Source of the DNA: Vineibacter terrae
GTDB lineage: Bacteria > Pseudomonadota > Alphaproteobacteria > Reyranellales > Reyranellaceae
Length of the DNA: 64,000 nucleotides
Direction of reading: 5' to 3'
Assembly (NCBI RefSeq): GCF_008039615.1
Contig: NZ_VDUZ01000011.1
Span: 124,001 to 188,000, forward strand
The translations under genes and the position numbers were made by a program. Under the pieces are notes generated by a model, which saw only the letters and a list, made by a program, of their open reading frames with translations, ran no database searches and was not told the DNA's origin. Shown here one piece after another: positions 32,402 through 40,467 of this stretch (its first letter is position 1; each line of letters begins with the position of its first letter).

Positions 32402-33783
32402 CGGCGCCGATGGCGGACCCGTCCGAGCTGGGGATCGCAGCGCTGACGGCGGCCTTCACCAAGGGCAGCCTCGATCCCGTCGCCGCGACCGAATCGTGCC
32501 TGGCGCGCATTGCTGCGCAGGACGCCCACCTGCGCAGCTTCATCACCGTCGCCGCCGAAGGCGCACGGCGCGAGGCGGAACGGAGCCGCCGGCGCTGGGC
32601 CGCCGGAACCCCGCTGGGTCCCCTGGACGGCGTGCCTCTCGCGGTGAAGGACAACATCGATGCCGCGGGCCTTCCGTGCACCGCCGGGACCGCTGCCTTC
32701 GCCACCCATATGCCGGCCGCGGACGCGCCGGTGGTCGCCTGCCTGCGGCGGGCCGGGGCGGTGCTGCTCGGCAAGCTCAATATGCACGAGGGCGCCCTCG
32801 GCGCGACCACGGACAACGCGGTCTACGGCCGCTGCATGAACCCGCTGAAGCCCGGCTACACGCCGGGCGGCTCCAGCGGCGGGTCCGCCGCGGCGGTGGC
32901 GGCGCGGCTCTGTGCTGCCGCGTTGGGCACCGACACGATGGGCTCGGTGCGCGTGCCGGCTGCCTATTGCGGCGTGTACGGGTTCAAGCCCACGAACGGG
33001 GCCATCGCCACCGACGGCGTGGTGCCGCTCAGCACCACGCTGGATTGTGTCGGCCCTCTGGCCCGCTCAGCGGCGGATCTGGCGGTCGTGGCGCGTGCCC
33101 TGCTCGTGGACATGCCGCGGACGTTCATCGCCATGCCCGCGCACGACACGCTGGCGGGAGTGCGGGTCGGCGTGCCGCGGCAGCTCGAGGAGATCGACCT
33201 GTGCGTCGCGGTCGGCGCCGGCTTCGCCGGCGTCCTCGACCGGCTGCGTGCGGCCGGTGCCATCGTTGTCCCGGTCGATCTTCCGGCATGGCAGCCGGGA
33301 CCGGCGCGCCGTGCGGGGCTCCTGGTGTGCGAGGCCGAGGCGGCCGACTACTACGGTGCGCGGCTGGGGCCCGGCCTGGCGGGCGTGTCGGACACGTTCG
33401 CGTCGATGCTGCGCTATGCCGAACGGGCGGGGCTGTCGCGTGTCGTCGCGGCTTACCGCACGATCGAGCAGGTGCGCGCCGCCTGCTTCCGGGCATTCGC
33501 CGCGGTGGACGCGCTGGTCCTGCCGACCACGCCCCAGCCGAGCTTCCCGCATGGCGCGGCAGCGCCGGCCAGCCAGGCCGACTGCACGGCGCTGGCCAAT
33601 TTCGCGCGTGCGCCGGCGGTATCCCTGCCCATCGCGGCCGACCCGCTGCCTGTCGGCGTGCAGCTGATGGCGGCACCGGGGGATGACCTGCGTCTGCTGG
33701 CCCTGGCGTCGCTGGTCGACCGGGCAGTCGAGCCGCTGCGAGCTGCCGCGGCTACTCGAAGCGAGGCCGACGCTTCTCCATGA
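32398..33783 (+). CDS. Amidase (amidase-signature family)
   Basis: A 461-residue Ser-Ser-Lys hydrolase. The catalytic Lys is K84 in PLAVKDNIDAAG; the cis-Ser is in PGGSSGGSAAAVAA (about 157-170) and the nucleophile is S183 in TDTMGSVRVPAAYCG. It starts at a TTG overlapping the ligase stop (TTGA); an ATG lies at 32410. It would hydrolyse an amide to free a carboxylate, possibly the substrate of the neighbouring ligase. Its last 32 bases overlap the end of the convergent enoyl-CoA hydratase gene. Confidence 0.9.
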   Translation: MTAPMADPSELGIAALTAAFTKGSLDPVAATESCLARIAAQDAHLRSFITVAAEGARREAERSRRRWAAGTPLGPLDGVPLAVKDNIDAAGLPCTAGTAAFATHMPAADAPVVACLRRAGAVLLGKLNMHEGALGATTDNAVYGRCMNPLKPGYTPGGSSGGSAAAVAARLCAAALGTDTMGSVRVPAAYCGVYGFKPTNGAIATDGVVPLSTTLDCVGPLARSAADLAVVARALLVDMPRTFIAMPAHDTLAGVRVGVPRQLEEIDLCVAVGAGFAGVLDRLRAAGAIVVPVDLPAWQPGPARRAGLLVCEAEAADYYGARLGPGLAGVSDTFASMLRYAERAGLSRVVAAYRTIEQVRAACFRAFAAVDALVLPTTPQPSFPHGAAAPASQADCTALANFARAPAVSLPIAADPLPVGVQLMAAPGDDLRLLALASLVDRAVEPLRAAAATRSEADASP

Positions 33784-34585
33784 AGGCGGCGTAGCCTTCC
33801 TTGAAATCGCGGCTCTGGAAGCTGCCTTCAAAGAGGTCGTCAAGCTCGGCTTCCGGCCGCGGGCAAAGCCCGGCGATGGCATTGATGGTCGCCTTGGCGA
33901 TGACGAGCGATTGGTGTGCGTTCGCCAGCAGCAGGGCTGCGTACGCGGCCGCCTCGGCCTCGAGCGCCGACGGCGGGAACACGCGGTCGACGAGGGCCCA
34001 CTGCGCCGCCTCGGCGGCCGACAGCAGCCGGCCGCTGAAGAGAATGTCCTTGGCCCGGCTGGGGCCGACGAGGGCGACAAGCCGGCGGGTATCAGGCACG
34101 CTGTAGGCGGCGCCCAGCTTGCTGGGGGTGATGCCGAAGCGCGCATCGGCGGCGGCGAAGCGCAGGTCGCAGGCCAGCGCCAGCCCGCAGCCGCCCCCCA
34201 CGCATGCCCCGTGCACGACCGCCAGGGTCGGCTTGGCCAGCATTTCGACGGCCAGTTGCGCTTCGCGAACCGCGGCGTTGTAGCGGCGTGTCGCCTCGGC
34301 GTCGCCGAACACGGTCGGGAACTCCTCGATGTCGGCGCCGCCGGAGAAGGCCGCGGTGCCGGCGCCGCGCAGCACGACGAGCCTGATCGCGGGGTCTTCG
34401 CCGAGCTGGCGCAACGTCGCCGGCAGCGCCTCCCAGATCTGCGCCGTGAGCGCATTGCGCTTCGCCGGGCGGTTGATCACGACGTGGGCGATCGCGCCGT
34501 CGCGTATGCAGGCGAGGGGCTGTGGCGGCAGGGCCGCGGTGCCCTCGCTGCGCCATAGGCGCAGCGTGTCGGCGGTGGTGGTCAT
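33752..34585 (-). CDS. Enoyl-CoA hydratase/isomerase (crotonase) family protein
   Basis: A 277-residue crotonase-fold enzyme. The oxyanion-hole segments are VVLRGAGTAAFSGGADIEEF (first) and AVVHGACVGGGCGLALACDLRFAAADARFGITPSKLG (second). The position equivalent to Glu144 of crotonase reads SKLGAAYS and the second Glu is not obvious, so the reaction may be other than hydration. The true start is the ATG at 34585 (MTTTADTLRLW); the frame is open much further upstream through antisense of other genes. It is 11 bases downstream of the TRAP permease gene. Confidence 0.9.
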   Translation of the reverse strand: MTTTADTLRLWRSEGTAALPPQPLACIRDGAIAHVVINRPAKRNALTAQIWEALPATLRQLGEDPAIRLVVLRGAGTAAFSGGADIEEFPTVFGDAEATRRYNAAVREAQLAVEMLAKPTLAVVHGACVGGGCGLALACDLRFAAADARFGITPSKLGAAYSVPDTRRLVALVGPSRAKDILFSGRLLSAAEAAQWALVDRVFPPSALEAEAAAYAALLLANAHQSLVIAKATINAIAGLCPRPEAELDDLFEGSFQSRDFKEGYAAFMEKRRPRFE

Positions 34586-34596
34586 GGCGGGGCGGC

Positions 34597-36660
34597 TCAC
34601 TCGAGGTGGCGGGTCAGGAACAGCGCGATCTCGGGGAACAGGCAGAGCACCACGACCGTGAGGAACATGGCGCCCAGGAAGGGCAGGGCACCCACGGCGA
34701 TGGTGCGCATCGCGACACCCTTGCCGATGCCCTGCAGCACGAACAGGTTCATGCCCATGGGCGGATGGATCAGCCCCACCTCCGCCATGATCACCAGCAC
34801 GACGCCGAACCAGATCGGGTCGAATCCCAGCGCCTGGATCACGGGGAAGACCACCGGCAGGGTCAGCACCAGCATCGAGATCGAGTCGAGAAAGGCGCCG
34901 AGCACGATGTAGACCAGCACGATGATCAGGAACACCAGCCAGCGATGCACCTCGGCGTCGACCGCTGCGGCCATCAGCTTCTGCGAGATCTTCAGGTAGT
35001 CGAAGCCGAACGTGATGATGTTGGCGCCGACGACGATGAGGAAGATGAAGGAGGTGACGACGACAGTCTCCAGCAGCGCCGCACTGATGACGCTGCGGTC
35101 GAGGCGGTGGCGGCCCCAGCAGATCGCGAAGGCGAGGAACGCGCCCAGCGCGCCGGTTTCGCTGGCGGTGGCAAGGCCGGCGTAGAGCGACACGATGATG
35201 AGCAGGATGAGCAGCACGACCAGGCCGGAATCGATGGCGCTGTCGCGGGTCAGGTCGATCTTCGTGCCCCTCGGCAGCGCCGGCGCCGCCGCCGGGTACG
35301 TCAGCGCCCAGGCCAGGATGACCATCATGAAGAAGAGCGTCATCAGCAGGCCGGGCAGGATGCCGGCAATGAACAGCTTGGCGACCGGCACGCCCACCGA
35401 GGTGGCATAGATGATCATCGGCACGCTGGGCGGGATCAGGATGCCCAGGGTGCCGCCGGCGGCCACGGTGCCGTAGCTCAGCTTCTCGCTGTAGCCGCGC
35501 CGGATCATCTCCGGGCACGCGACCGTGCCCACCGTCGCGGCGGTGGCGACGCTCGATCCGGAGACCGCGGCGAAGACGGCGCATCCGGCCGTGGCGGCAT
35601 GCGCGAGCCCGCCCGGCAGGCGGGCCAGCAGCTTCGCCATCACCGAGAACAGCTCGTTGCTCAGGCCGCTGCGCACCAGGAAGGCGCCCATCAGCACATA
35701 AAGCGGCACCGCCGTGAGGGAGAAGCTGTTGACGCCGCTCCAGGCGCGGTCGGGCAGCGTGATGGGAAAGGGCGCCGGGGTCAGGAAGTACACCGCCAGC
35801 ATCCCGACCAGGGCCAGGGCGAAGGCGATCCGCACGCCGATCGCCAGGAAGAAGACGATCCCGACGAAGAGCATCGCCGTCAGGAAGCCTGCGCCGAGGC
35901 TCTTGCCGAAGACGAAGAGCGCGATCGATGCCGCCGCGATGGCCAGGACGCTTGCCCCTACCCGCGGGCCGCCGGCGAGGAACGCGCCGGCGGTCACGGC
36001 CAGGAGGATGGCGATGCTGCCGAGGTCGAAGCGGGTGCCGGGCAGGACCGGGGGGTGCGTGCCGAAGGCGACGAGGAGCGCTGCGACGGCGGCGAAGATG
36101 GCATAGGGTGCCAGCCGCTGCCATCGCGGCCGGTGCGGCGAGAGGCGGTCGATCTCCGCGACCAGCGCGGCTGCCAGCAGGCACAGGCCGATCGCGATCG
36201 GCGCTTTCGGCATCCACGACGGCGTGAGCAGCAGGCTGAAGATGCGGGCGCCGTTCTGGTAGTCGGAGATCACCATCAGGACCGACTGCCATCCCGCGAT
36301 CCCGACATAGAGCAGGCCCAGCCAGGCGGTGATGATGCCCAGGTCGCGCGCCGCCTCGGGCCGCAGCCGGGCGAGGATCACGCTGACCCGCACGTTGCCG
36401 TCGGCCAGGTGCGTGTACGCCGCGCCGAAGAAGATGGTCGCGATCAGCACGTAGGTGCTGACCTCGGTGGCCCAGGTGGTCGGGGAGTTGAGGAAGTAGC
36501 GGACGCAGACGTCGTAGACGGTCGCGACCGTCATGAAGACCACGCCAAGCGCCGCCAGCCACGCGAACAGGCTCGCCACCATGACGACGGCCCGCCCCGG
36601 CTCGAGGTAGCCGGCGGCGCGCAGGGGCATCGACTGCCCGGCGGCTTGCGCTTCGCTCAT
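34597..36660 (-). CDS. TRAP transporter fused permease (DctQ-DctM)
   Basis: About 687 residues. The first 170 residues form a DctQ part (VRYFLNSPTTWATEVSTYVLIATIFFGAAYTHLADGNVRVSVILARL). After extra hydrophobic segments comes the DctM part, with AAVSGSSVATAATVGTVACPEM, GGTLGILIPPSVPMIIYA and LIHPPMGMNLFVLQGI. The ATG at 36660 (MSEAQAAGQ) has a GGGAG upstream; another ATG at 36690 lies nearer the shared operator. It is divergent from its receptor gene at 36746, with the TTTGTCCGGACAAA palindrome between. Confidence 0.88.
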   Translation of the reverse strand: MSEAQAAGQSMPLRAAGYLEPGRAVVMVASLFAWLAALGVVFMTVATVYDVCVRYFLNSPTTWATEVSTYVLIATIFFGAAYTHLADGNVRVSVILARLRPEAARDLGIITAWLGLLYVGIAGWQSVLMVISDYQNGARIFSLLLTPSWMPKAPIAIGLCLLAAALVAEIDRLSPHRPRWQRLAPYAIFAAVAALLVAFGTHPPVLPGTRFDLGSIAILLAVTAGAFLAGGPRVGASVLAIAAASIALFVFGKSLGAGFLTAMLFVGIVFFLAIGVRIAFALALVGMLAVYFLTPAPFPITLPDRAWSGVNSFSLTAVPLYVLMGAFLVRSGLSNELFSVMAKLLARLPGGLAHAATAGCAVFAAVSGSSVATAATVGTVACPEMIRRGYSEKLSYGTVAAGGTLGILIPPSVPMIIYATSVGVPVAKLFIAGILPGLLMTLFFMMVILAWALTYPAAAPALPRGTKIDLTRDSAIDSGLVVLLILLIIVSLYAGLATASETGALGAFLAFAICWGRHRLDRSVISAALLETVVVTSFIFLIVVGANIITFGFDYLKISQKLMAAAVDAEVHRWLVFLIIVLVYIVLGAFLDSISMLVLTLPVVFPVIQALGFDPIWFGVVLVIMAEVGLIHPPMGMNLFVLQGIGKGVAMRTIAVGALPFLGAMFLTVVVLCLFPEIALFLTRHLE

Positions 36661-36717
36661 CGTTCGGCCTGGCTCCCGCTGAAAACGCACTTGACAGAAG
36701 GTATGCCTTTATGAAGA

Positions 36718-36731
36718 TTTGTCCGGACAAA
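36718..36731. promoter_or_regulatory. Perfect operator palindrome, regulon site 3
   Basis: TTTGTCCGGACAAA is a perfect 14-bp palindrome between the divergent TRAP permease (start 36660) and receptor (start 36746) genes. TTGACA at 36691-36696 could be the -35 of the rightward promoter. It is the best-preserved copy of the regulon motif. Confidence 0.7.
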
Positions 36732-36745
36732 AGCAAGGAGTGATC

Positions 36746-37756
36746 ATGCGCTTGCTCTCGCTGGTCCTGGGCCTCGCCATCGCCACCGGCACGTCCTTTG
36801 CGGCCGCCGCGCAGCAGGTCACGTGGACCGCCGGCTTCGTCAATGCCGTCGGCAGCAGCTATGTCGAGACCGTCAAGACGGTGCCGGCGCGGATCGAGGC
36901 CGCGACCAAGGGCCGCCTCAAGATCGAGCTCTATGACACGCTGGTGGCCGGCCCGGAGCAGCCGGCGGCCGTGCGCGACGGCCGGCTCGACCTGTCGTTC
37001 GCGGTCAGTCCTTGGCTCAGCGCCGAGGCGCCGTACATGAATTTCGGCCATCTGCCTGGCCTGCTGACCGACGTCGCGATGTACCAGAAGATGCTCGACC
37101 CGCTGCTGCGCGAGGAGATGGCCAGGATCTGGAAGGCCAAGTACAAGGCCATCCAGCTCATGACCGGCGTGTTCGAGGAGCAATGCATCATCACCCGGTC
37201 GGCTCCGATCCGCACGGTGTCGGATTTCGCCGGCAAGAAGGTGCGGGTCCACAATACCGAGGCCGCCGCGCTGATGAGCAAGCTCGGGGCGGCGCCGACC
37301 CCGGTTCCGTTCCCGGAGATCGTGCCGGCCCTGCAGCGGGGCATCGTCGACATCGTCATGACCTCGGTCGGCACCGCCCACGGCTTCGGCTTCCAGACGG
37401 TGGCCAAGCATCTGAGCCTGTGGAAGATCGGCACGGTCGTGCCGTGGTCGCTGGTCGTCAACGAAGCGGCCTGGGCCAAGCTGCCGGATGACCTCAAGCC
37501 GATCGTGCAGGCCGAGCTGCGCAAGATTGAGGATGAGCATTTCGCCAGGCACGCGGCCTTCAACCGCGAGGCCATCGCCAAGCTCGTTGCCGGCGGCATG
37601 ATCGTCTACGAGGCGCCGCCGGAAGAGCTGGCCAAGGTCTTCGCGAAGGAGAACGTGGCCGCGGTCTTCGACAGCTGGTACGCGCTGAACGACCGGGCCG
37701 GCACCGATGGCCGCGGCCTCGTGAAGAAGATCGAGGCGCTCAAGTCGAAGATGTGA
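36746..37756 (+). CDS. TRAP transporter substrate-binding protein (DctP family)
   Basis: A 336-residue receptor with signal peptide MRLLSLVLGLAIATGTSFAAAAQQ; the ATG at 36746 follows AAGGAG. DctP features are TKGRLKIELYDTLVAGPEQPAAVRDGRLDLSFAV, VSDFAGKKVRVHNTEAAALMSKLGAAPTPVPFPEIVPALQRGIVDIVM (with the conserved Arg of the binding site) and WSLVVNEAAWAKLPDDLKPIVQAEL. Its partner is the fused permease encoded divergently. Substrate is probably a carboxylic acid. Confidence 0.92.
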   Translation: MRLLSLVLGLAIATGTSFAAAAQQVTWTAGFVNAVGSSYVETVKTVPARIEAATKGRLKIELYDTLVAGPEQPAAVRDGRLDLSFAVSPWLSAEAPYMNFGHLPGLLTDVAMYQKMLDPLLREEMARIWKAKYKAIQLMTGVFEEQCIITRSAPIRTVSDFAGKKVRVHNTEAAALMSKLGAAPTPVPFPEIVPALQRGIVDIVMTSVGTAHGFGFQTVAKHLSLWKIGTVVPWSLVVNEAAWAKLPDDLKPIVQAELRKIEDEHFARHAAFNREAIAKLVAGGMIVYEAPPEELAKVFAKENVAAVFDSWYALNDRAGTDGRGLVKKIEALKSKM

Positions 37757-37799
37757 CGGCACACGGGCGATCGGCATCCGGCGGCGATACGAGGAGACG

Positions 37800-38408
37800 A
37801 TGGATATTCAGGATTTGCGGCCGGCGTTGGCGATGATCGATCGGGCGGGGGAGGCGGCGCTGGAAGCCGCCGGCCCCGAGGTGGCGATCCGGGCCCTGGC
37901 CGGCGCCTGCTTCGAGCTGCTGGGCGACCGCGAGGCCCATGCGCGACCGGGCGCGCTGAAGGACGGCGAGCGGCAGTTCATGGTGGCCGGCGCCTTCTTC
38001 GTGACGCCGGATGCGCGCTACCACATGCTGGTGGGCAACGTGAACTTTCCGCCCGAGCAGCAGCGGCTGATGGTGCCGATCGATGGCGGACATCCGGGCT
38101 GGGTCTACGCCAACCGCAGCAAGCTGATCCTCAGGAACACGGACGAGCACGGCGCCTTCCGGCAGTATCTCAAGACGTCGCGCATGGGGTCGGCGATCTT
38201 CGCGCCGATCGTCTGGCAAGGCGCGTTCCTGGGCCAGCTCATCATGGCCGCGCAGGCGCGCTTCACGATGCGCGACGAGGACCTTGCCGTCCTGGTGGCC
38301 TGCTCCCGGGTGGCCGCCGGCGTGTGGATTGCCCATGGCGGGCCGGCATGGCTTGACGCCAGCTATCCGCCAAGGAACGGGTTCTATGTCGACAGGGAAG
38401 GCATGTAG
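37800..38408 (+). CDS. GAF-domain protein
   Basis: A 202-residue protein with a single GAF-like domain: VAIRALAGACFELLGDREAH, then FMVAGAFFVTPDARYHMLVGNVNFPPEQQRLMVPIDGGHPGWVYANRSKLILRNT and SRMGSAIFAPIVWQGAFLGQLIMAAQ. The fold is used for small-molecule sensing. No output domain is attached. GAGGAGACG precedes the ATG. Lying 43 bases after the TRAP receptor gene, it may sense or bind a related metabolite. Confidence 0.75.
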   Translation: MDIQDLRPALAMIDRAGEAALEAAGPEVAIRALAGACFELLGDREAHARPGALKDGERQFMVAGAFFVTPDARYHMLVGNVNFPPEQQRLMVPIDGGHPGWVYANRSKLILRNTDEHGAFRQYLKTSRMGSAIFAPIVWQGAFLGQLIMAAQARFTMRDEDLAVLVACSRVAAGVWIAHGGPAWLDASYPPRNGFYVDREGM

Positions 38409-38455
38409 CGACCGGCCGGGTGGACGTTGTGCACGTCCGCCCGGATCGGGTGGCC

Positions 38456-39322
38456 TCACAGCGGATTGAGCGCGGCGAAATGCTGGGCGATGGCAAGCCG
38501 CGACGTGACCCAGACGTCCTTGCGCGAGGCGACGTGCTGCATGAACTTCGCCAGCGCGCCGATCCGGCCGGGGCGGCCGATGATCCGCAGATGCACGCCC
38601 AGGGACATGATCCTGGGCTGCGCAGCGCCTTCCTCGTAGAGCTGGTCGAAGCTGTCGACGGCGTACTCGAGCCACTGGGCCGGCGAGTAGGCGGGCGCCA
38701 CCCACATCTTCATGTCGTTGGTGTCGATCGCGTACGGGACGATGACGATCCCCCGCTGGGCGCCACCGACGTCGACGAGATCCCACCGCGGCACATCGTC
38801 CCCGAAATCGTCCATGTGGTAGAAGTAGCCCTCCTCGATCAGCAGCCGGCGCGTGTTCTCGGTGAAGAGGTAGCGGGACAGCCATCCCAGGGGACGCGCG
38901 CCCGTGGTGGCGCGCAGGCTTTCGGTCGCCTGGCGGATGAAGGCGCGCTCGCGTTCCTCCTTGAACGAGAACTGGTGCACCCAGCGATGGCCATGGCTGC
39001 AGACCTCATGGCCGCCCGCGGCGATGGCCCGCGCCAGATCGGGCGCCTTCTCGAGCGCCACCGCCGCCGCGGTGAACGTGCACGTGAAGCCGTATTGGTC
39101 GAGCAGGCGCATCACCCGCGGCGCGCCGGCGGTGATGCCGTACAGGTAGTTGCTCTCGTTGGCGTAGTTGCGAACCGGGATCTTCAGCGAGACTCCGAGC
39201 TCGTCGACCGGCTCAGGTCCCTTGTCGCCGGCTGAAATGTTCTGCTCTGCGCCTTCCTCGACGTTGACGACGAACGACATCGCGATGCGACGGTCCTGCG
39301 GCAGCGAGAAGCGAACCCCCAT
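38456..39322 (-). CDS. Polysaccharide deacetylase family protein (allantoinase PuuE-like)
   Basis: A 288-residue NodB-fold protein. The motif SFVVNVEEGAEQNISAGD replaces the usual catalytic TFDDG-like motif with Asn-x-Glu-Glu, as in the PuuE allantoinase/peptidoglycan-deacetylase-like subgroup. Metal-binding His is in HEVCSHGHRWVHQ (about residues 104-116). Further conserved pieces are GWLSRYLFTENTRRLLIEEGYFYHMDDFGDDVPRW and IMSLGVHLRIIGRPGRI. The ATG at 39322 has AGGAG 9 bases upstream and the regulon palindrome just beyond. The substrate may be an amide or ureide; untested. Confidence 0.85.
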   Translation of the reverse strand: MGVRFSLPQDRRIAMSFVVNVEEGAEQNISAGDKGPEPVDELGVSLKIPVRNYANESNYLYGITAGAPRVMRLLDQYGFTCTFTAAAVALEKAPDLARAIAAGGHEVCSHGHRWVHQFSFKEERERAFIRQATESLRATTGARPLGWLSRYLFTENTRRLLIEEGYFYHMDDFGDDVPRWDLVDVGGAQRGIVIVPYAIDTNDMKMWVAPAYSPAQWLEYAVDSFDQLYEEGAAQPRIMSLGVHLRIIGRPGRIGALAKFMQHVASRKDVWVTSRLAIAQHFAALNPL

Positions 39323-39338
39323 GATCGAGAACTCCTAA

Positions 39339-39350
39339 ATGTCCGGACAA
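39339..39350. promoter_or_regulatory. Operator-like palindrome, regulon site 4
   Basis: ATGTCCGGACAA, core TGTCCGGACA, sits 17 bases upstream of the deacetylase-family ATG, next to the AT-rich TATTTTAT on the coding strand. It matches sites 1-3. Confidence 0.65.
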
Positions 39351-39409
39351 ATAAAATAGCGGCCGCGGGAGCCACCGTCAACGCAGCGCAGCCGCGCCTT
39401 TCGTCGTCG

Positions 39410-40120
39410 TCAAACCATCGCGACGCGATACCGCAGCCAGACGATCCCGCCGGACAGGGTTTCGCTCGCGACAAGGTCGAGCTTGCAGCGGGCGCCCAGG
39501 GTGTCGGCCTCGGCGCCGTCGATGTCGAACACGGCCTGCGTTCCCCTGAGGCCGTCGACGGCCGGAACGACCAGCAGGCTGAGCTCGTCGATCACGCCGG
39601 CCCGCAGCATGGAGCCGTTGATGCCGCCGCCGCCTTCCACCAGCAGGCGCTCGATGCCGAACAGCGCCCGCAGCTTGCCGAGCAATAGCGGAAAGTCGAC
39701 AGTATCGGCGCCGGCGAAGACGTATGACTGGCCGCCCGCCTGCAAGGCCAGCAGGTGGCTGTCCGGCACCACTTCGGTCAGCGCCACGATGACGTGATCG
39801 CCTTCGATCTCGTTGCGCGCGCCCCAGTCGAGCCGGCCGCTGGCGTCGAGCGCGATCGCGAAGCTGGCGGCATCCTTGCGCGCCACGTGGTCGGTGCGCG
39901 CCACCGGCGCGCCGGCTTCGGGCGTGCGCGCGAGCGGCGCCGCACTGTCGGCGTAGCCCTGCATCGTGACGCGGCCGCACATCCAGGCGTCGCCGGCCAG
40001 CCGGTTGTGAACGGCCTCGTAGTGCCGGTCGGGCGGCGCCGTCTTCCAGCGCCGGGACCTGATCCGGCCGTCCACCGAGCTGGTCATGTGGCAGATCACG
40101 TAGGGCCGATCCGATGGCAT
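39410..40120 (-). CDS. RibD-C/dihydrofolate-reductase-like protein
   Basis: A 236-residue pyrimidine-reductase-like protein. It opens PYVICHMTSSVDGRI, with NRLAGDAWMCGRVTMQGY in the substrate region and IERLLVEGGGGINGSMLRAGVIDELSLLVVPAVDG as the NADPH/catalytic signature. The ATG at 40120 follows GGAAAGGAGTCC; a second in-frame ATG lies at 40150. No riboflavin genes are nearby, so the true substrate is unknown. It is distinct from the relative at 424-1071. Confidence 0.85.
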   Translation of the reverse strand: MPSDRPYVICHMTSSVDGRIRSRRWKTAPPDRHYEAVHNRLAGDAWMCGRVTMQGYADSAAPLARTPEAGAPVARTDHVARKDAASFAIALDASGRLDWGARNEIEGDHVIVALTEVVPDSHLLALQAGGQSYVFAGADTVDFPLLLGKLRALFGIERLLVEGGGGINGSMLRAGVIDELSLLVVPAVDGLRGTQAVFDIDGAEADTLGARCKLDLVASETLSGGIVWLRYRVAMV

Positions 40121-40252
40121 GACGGACTCCTTTCCTGGGTGGGCCGGCACGACGGCAGGCGGACGCGGCGCATCGTCCGCCGGGCGGCGGTCGAAAAGGC
40201 ATGAAAGGCGGTCAATCGGCGGCGCGTCGGCAGCGGTGCGAGGCTTGTCCGG

Positions 40253-40326
40253 TGGCTGGGGGACTAGGATTCGAACCTAGACTAACGGGGTCAGAACCCG
40301 TCGTTCTACCGTTAAACTATCCCCCA
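40253..40326 (-). tRNA. tRNA-Gln (anticodon CUG)
   Basis: On the minus strand the sequence opens TGGGGGATAGTTTAACGG, has the anticodon arm ACGGG-TTCTGAC-CCCGT giving anticodon CTG, the T arm CTAGG-TTCGAAT-CCTAG, and acceptor TCCCCCA-G followed by an encoded CCA at 40253-40255. The 5' UGGGG start is typical of glutamine tRNAs. All four stems pair. It reads CAG codons. Confidence 0.95.
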
Positions 40327-40467
40327 CCGGGATGGCCGGGCTGCCGGCAGGCGATGATGTAGCGGCGTCGGCCGGCCTTGGCAAGGGTTGCGCTGCGGGT
40401 TCCACCCTCCTGATTCTGCTCGCCGATTGCCCCCCGCTTGGGTACGATCCCGAAGGGAGAGGCCAAT

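Noticed and set aside
34522-36714. A 730-codon plus-strand open frame
   Set aside because: Antisense to the fused TRAP permease; hydrophilic, repetitive His/Asp/Glu/Arg composition typical of a shadow frame.
33752-37777. A 1341-codon minus-strand open frame
   Set aside because: Only its last 277 codons (crotonase-family gene) are protein-like; the rest is antisense of the TRAP receptor and out-of-frame over the TRAP permease, as often happens in GC-rich DNA.
40253-40326. tRNA-Gln as an island attachment site
   Set aside because: No integrase or foreign genes adjoin it; both sides are ordinary chromosomal genes.
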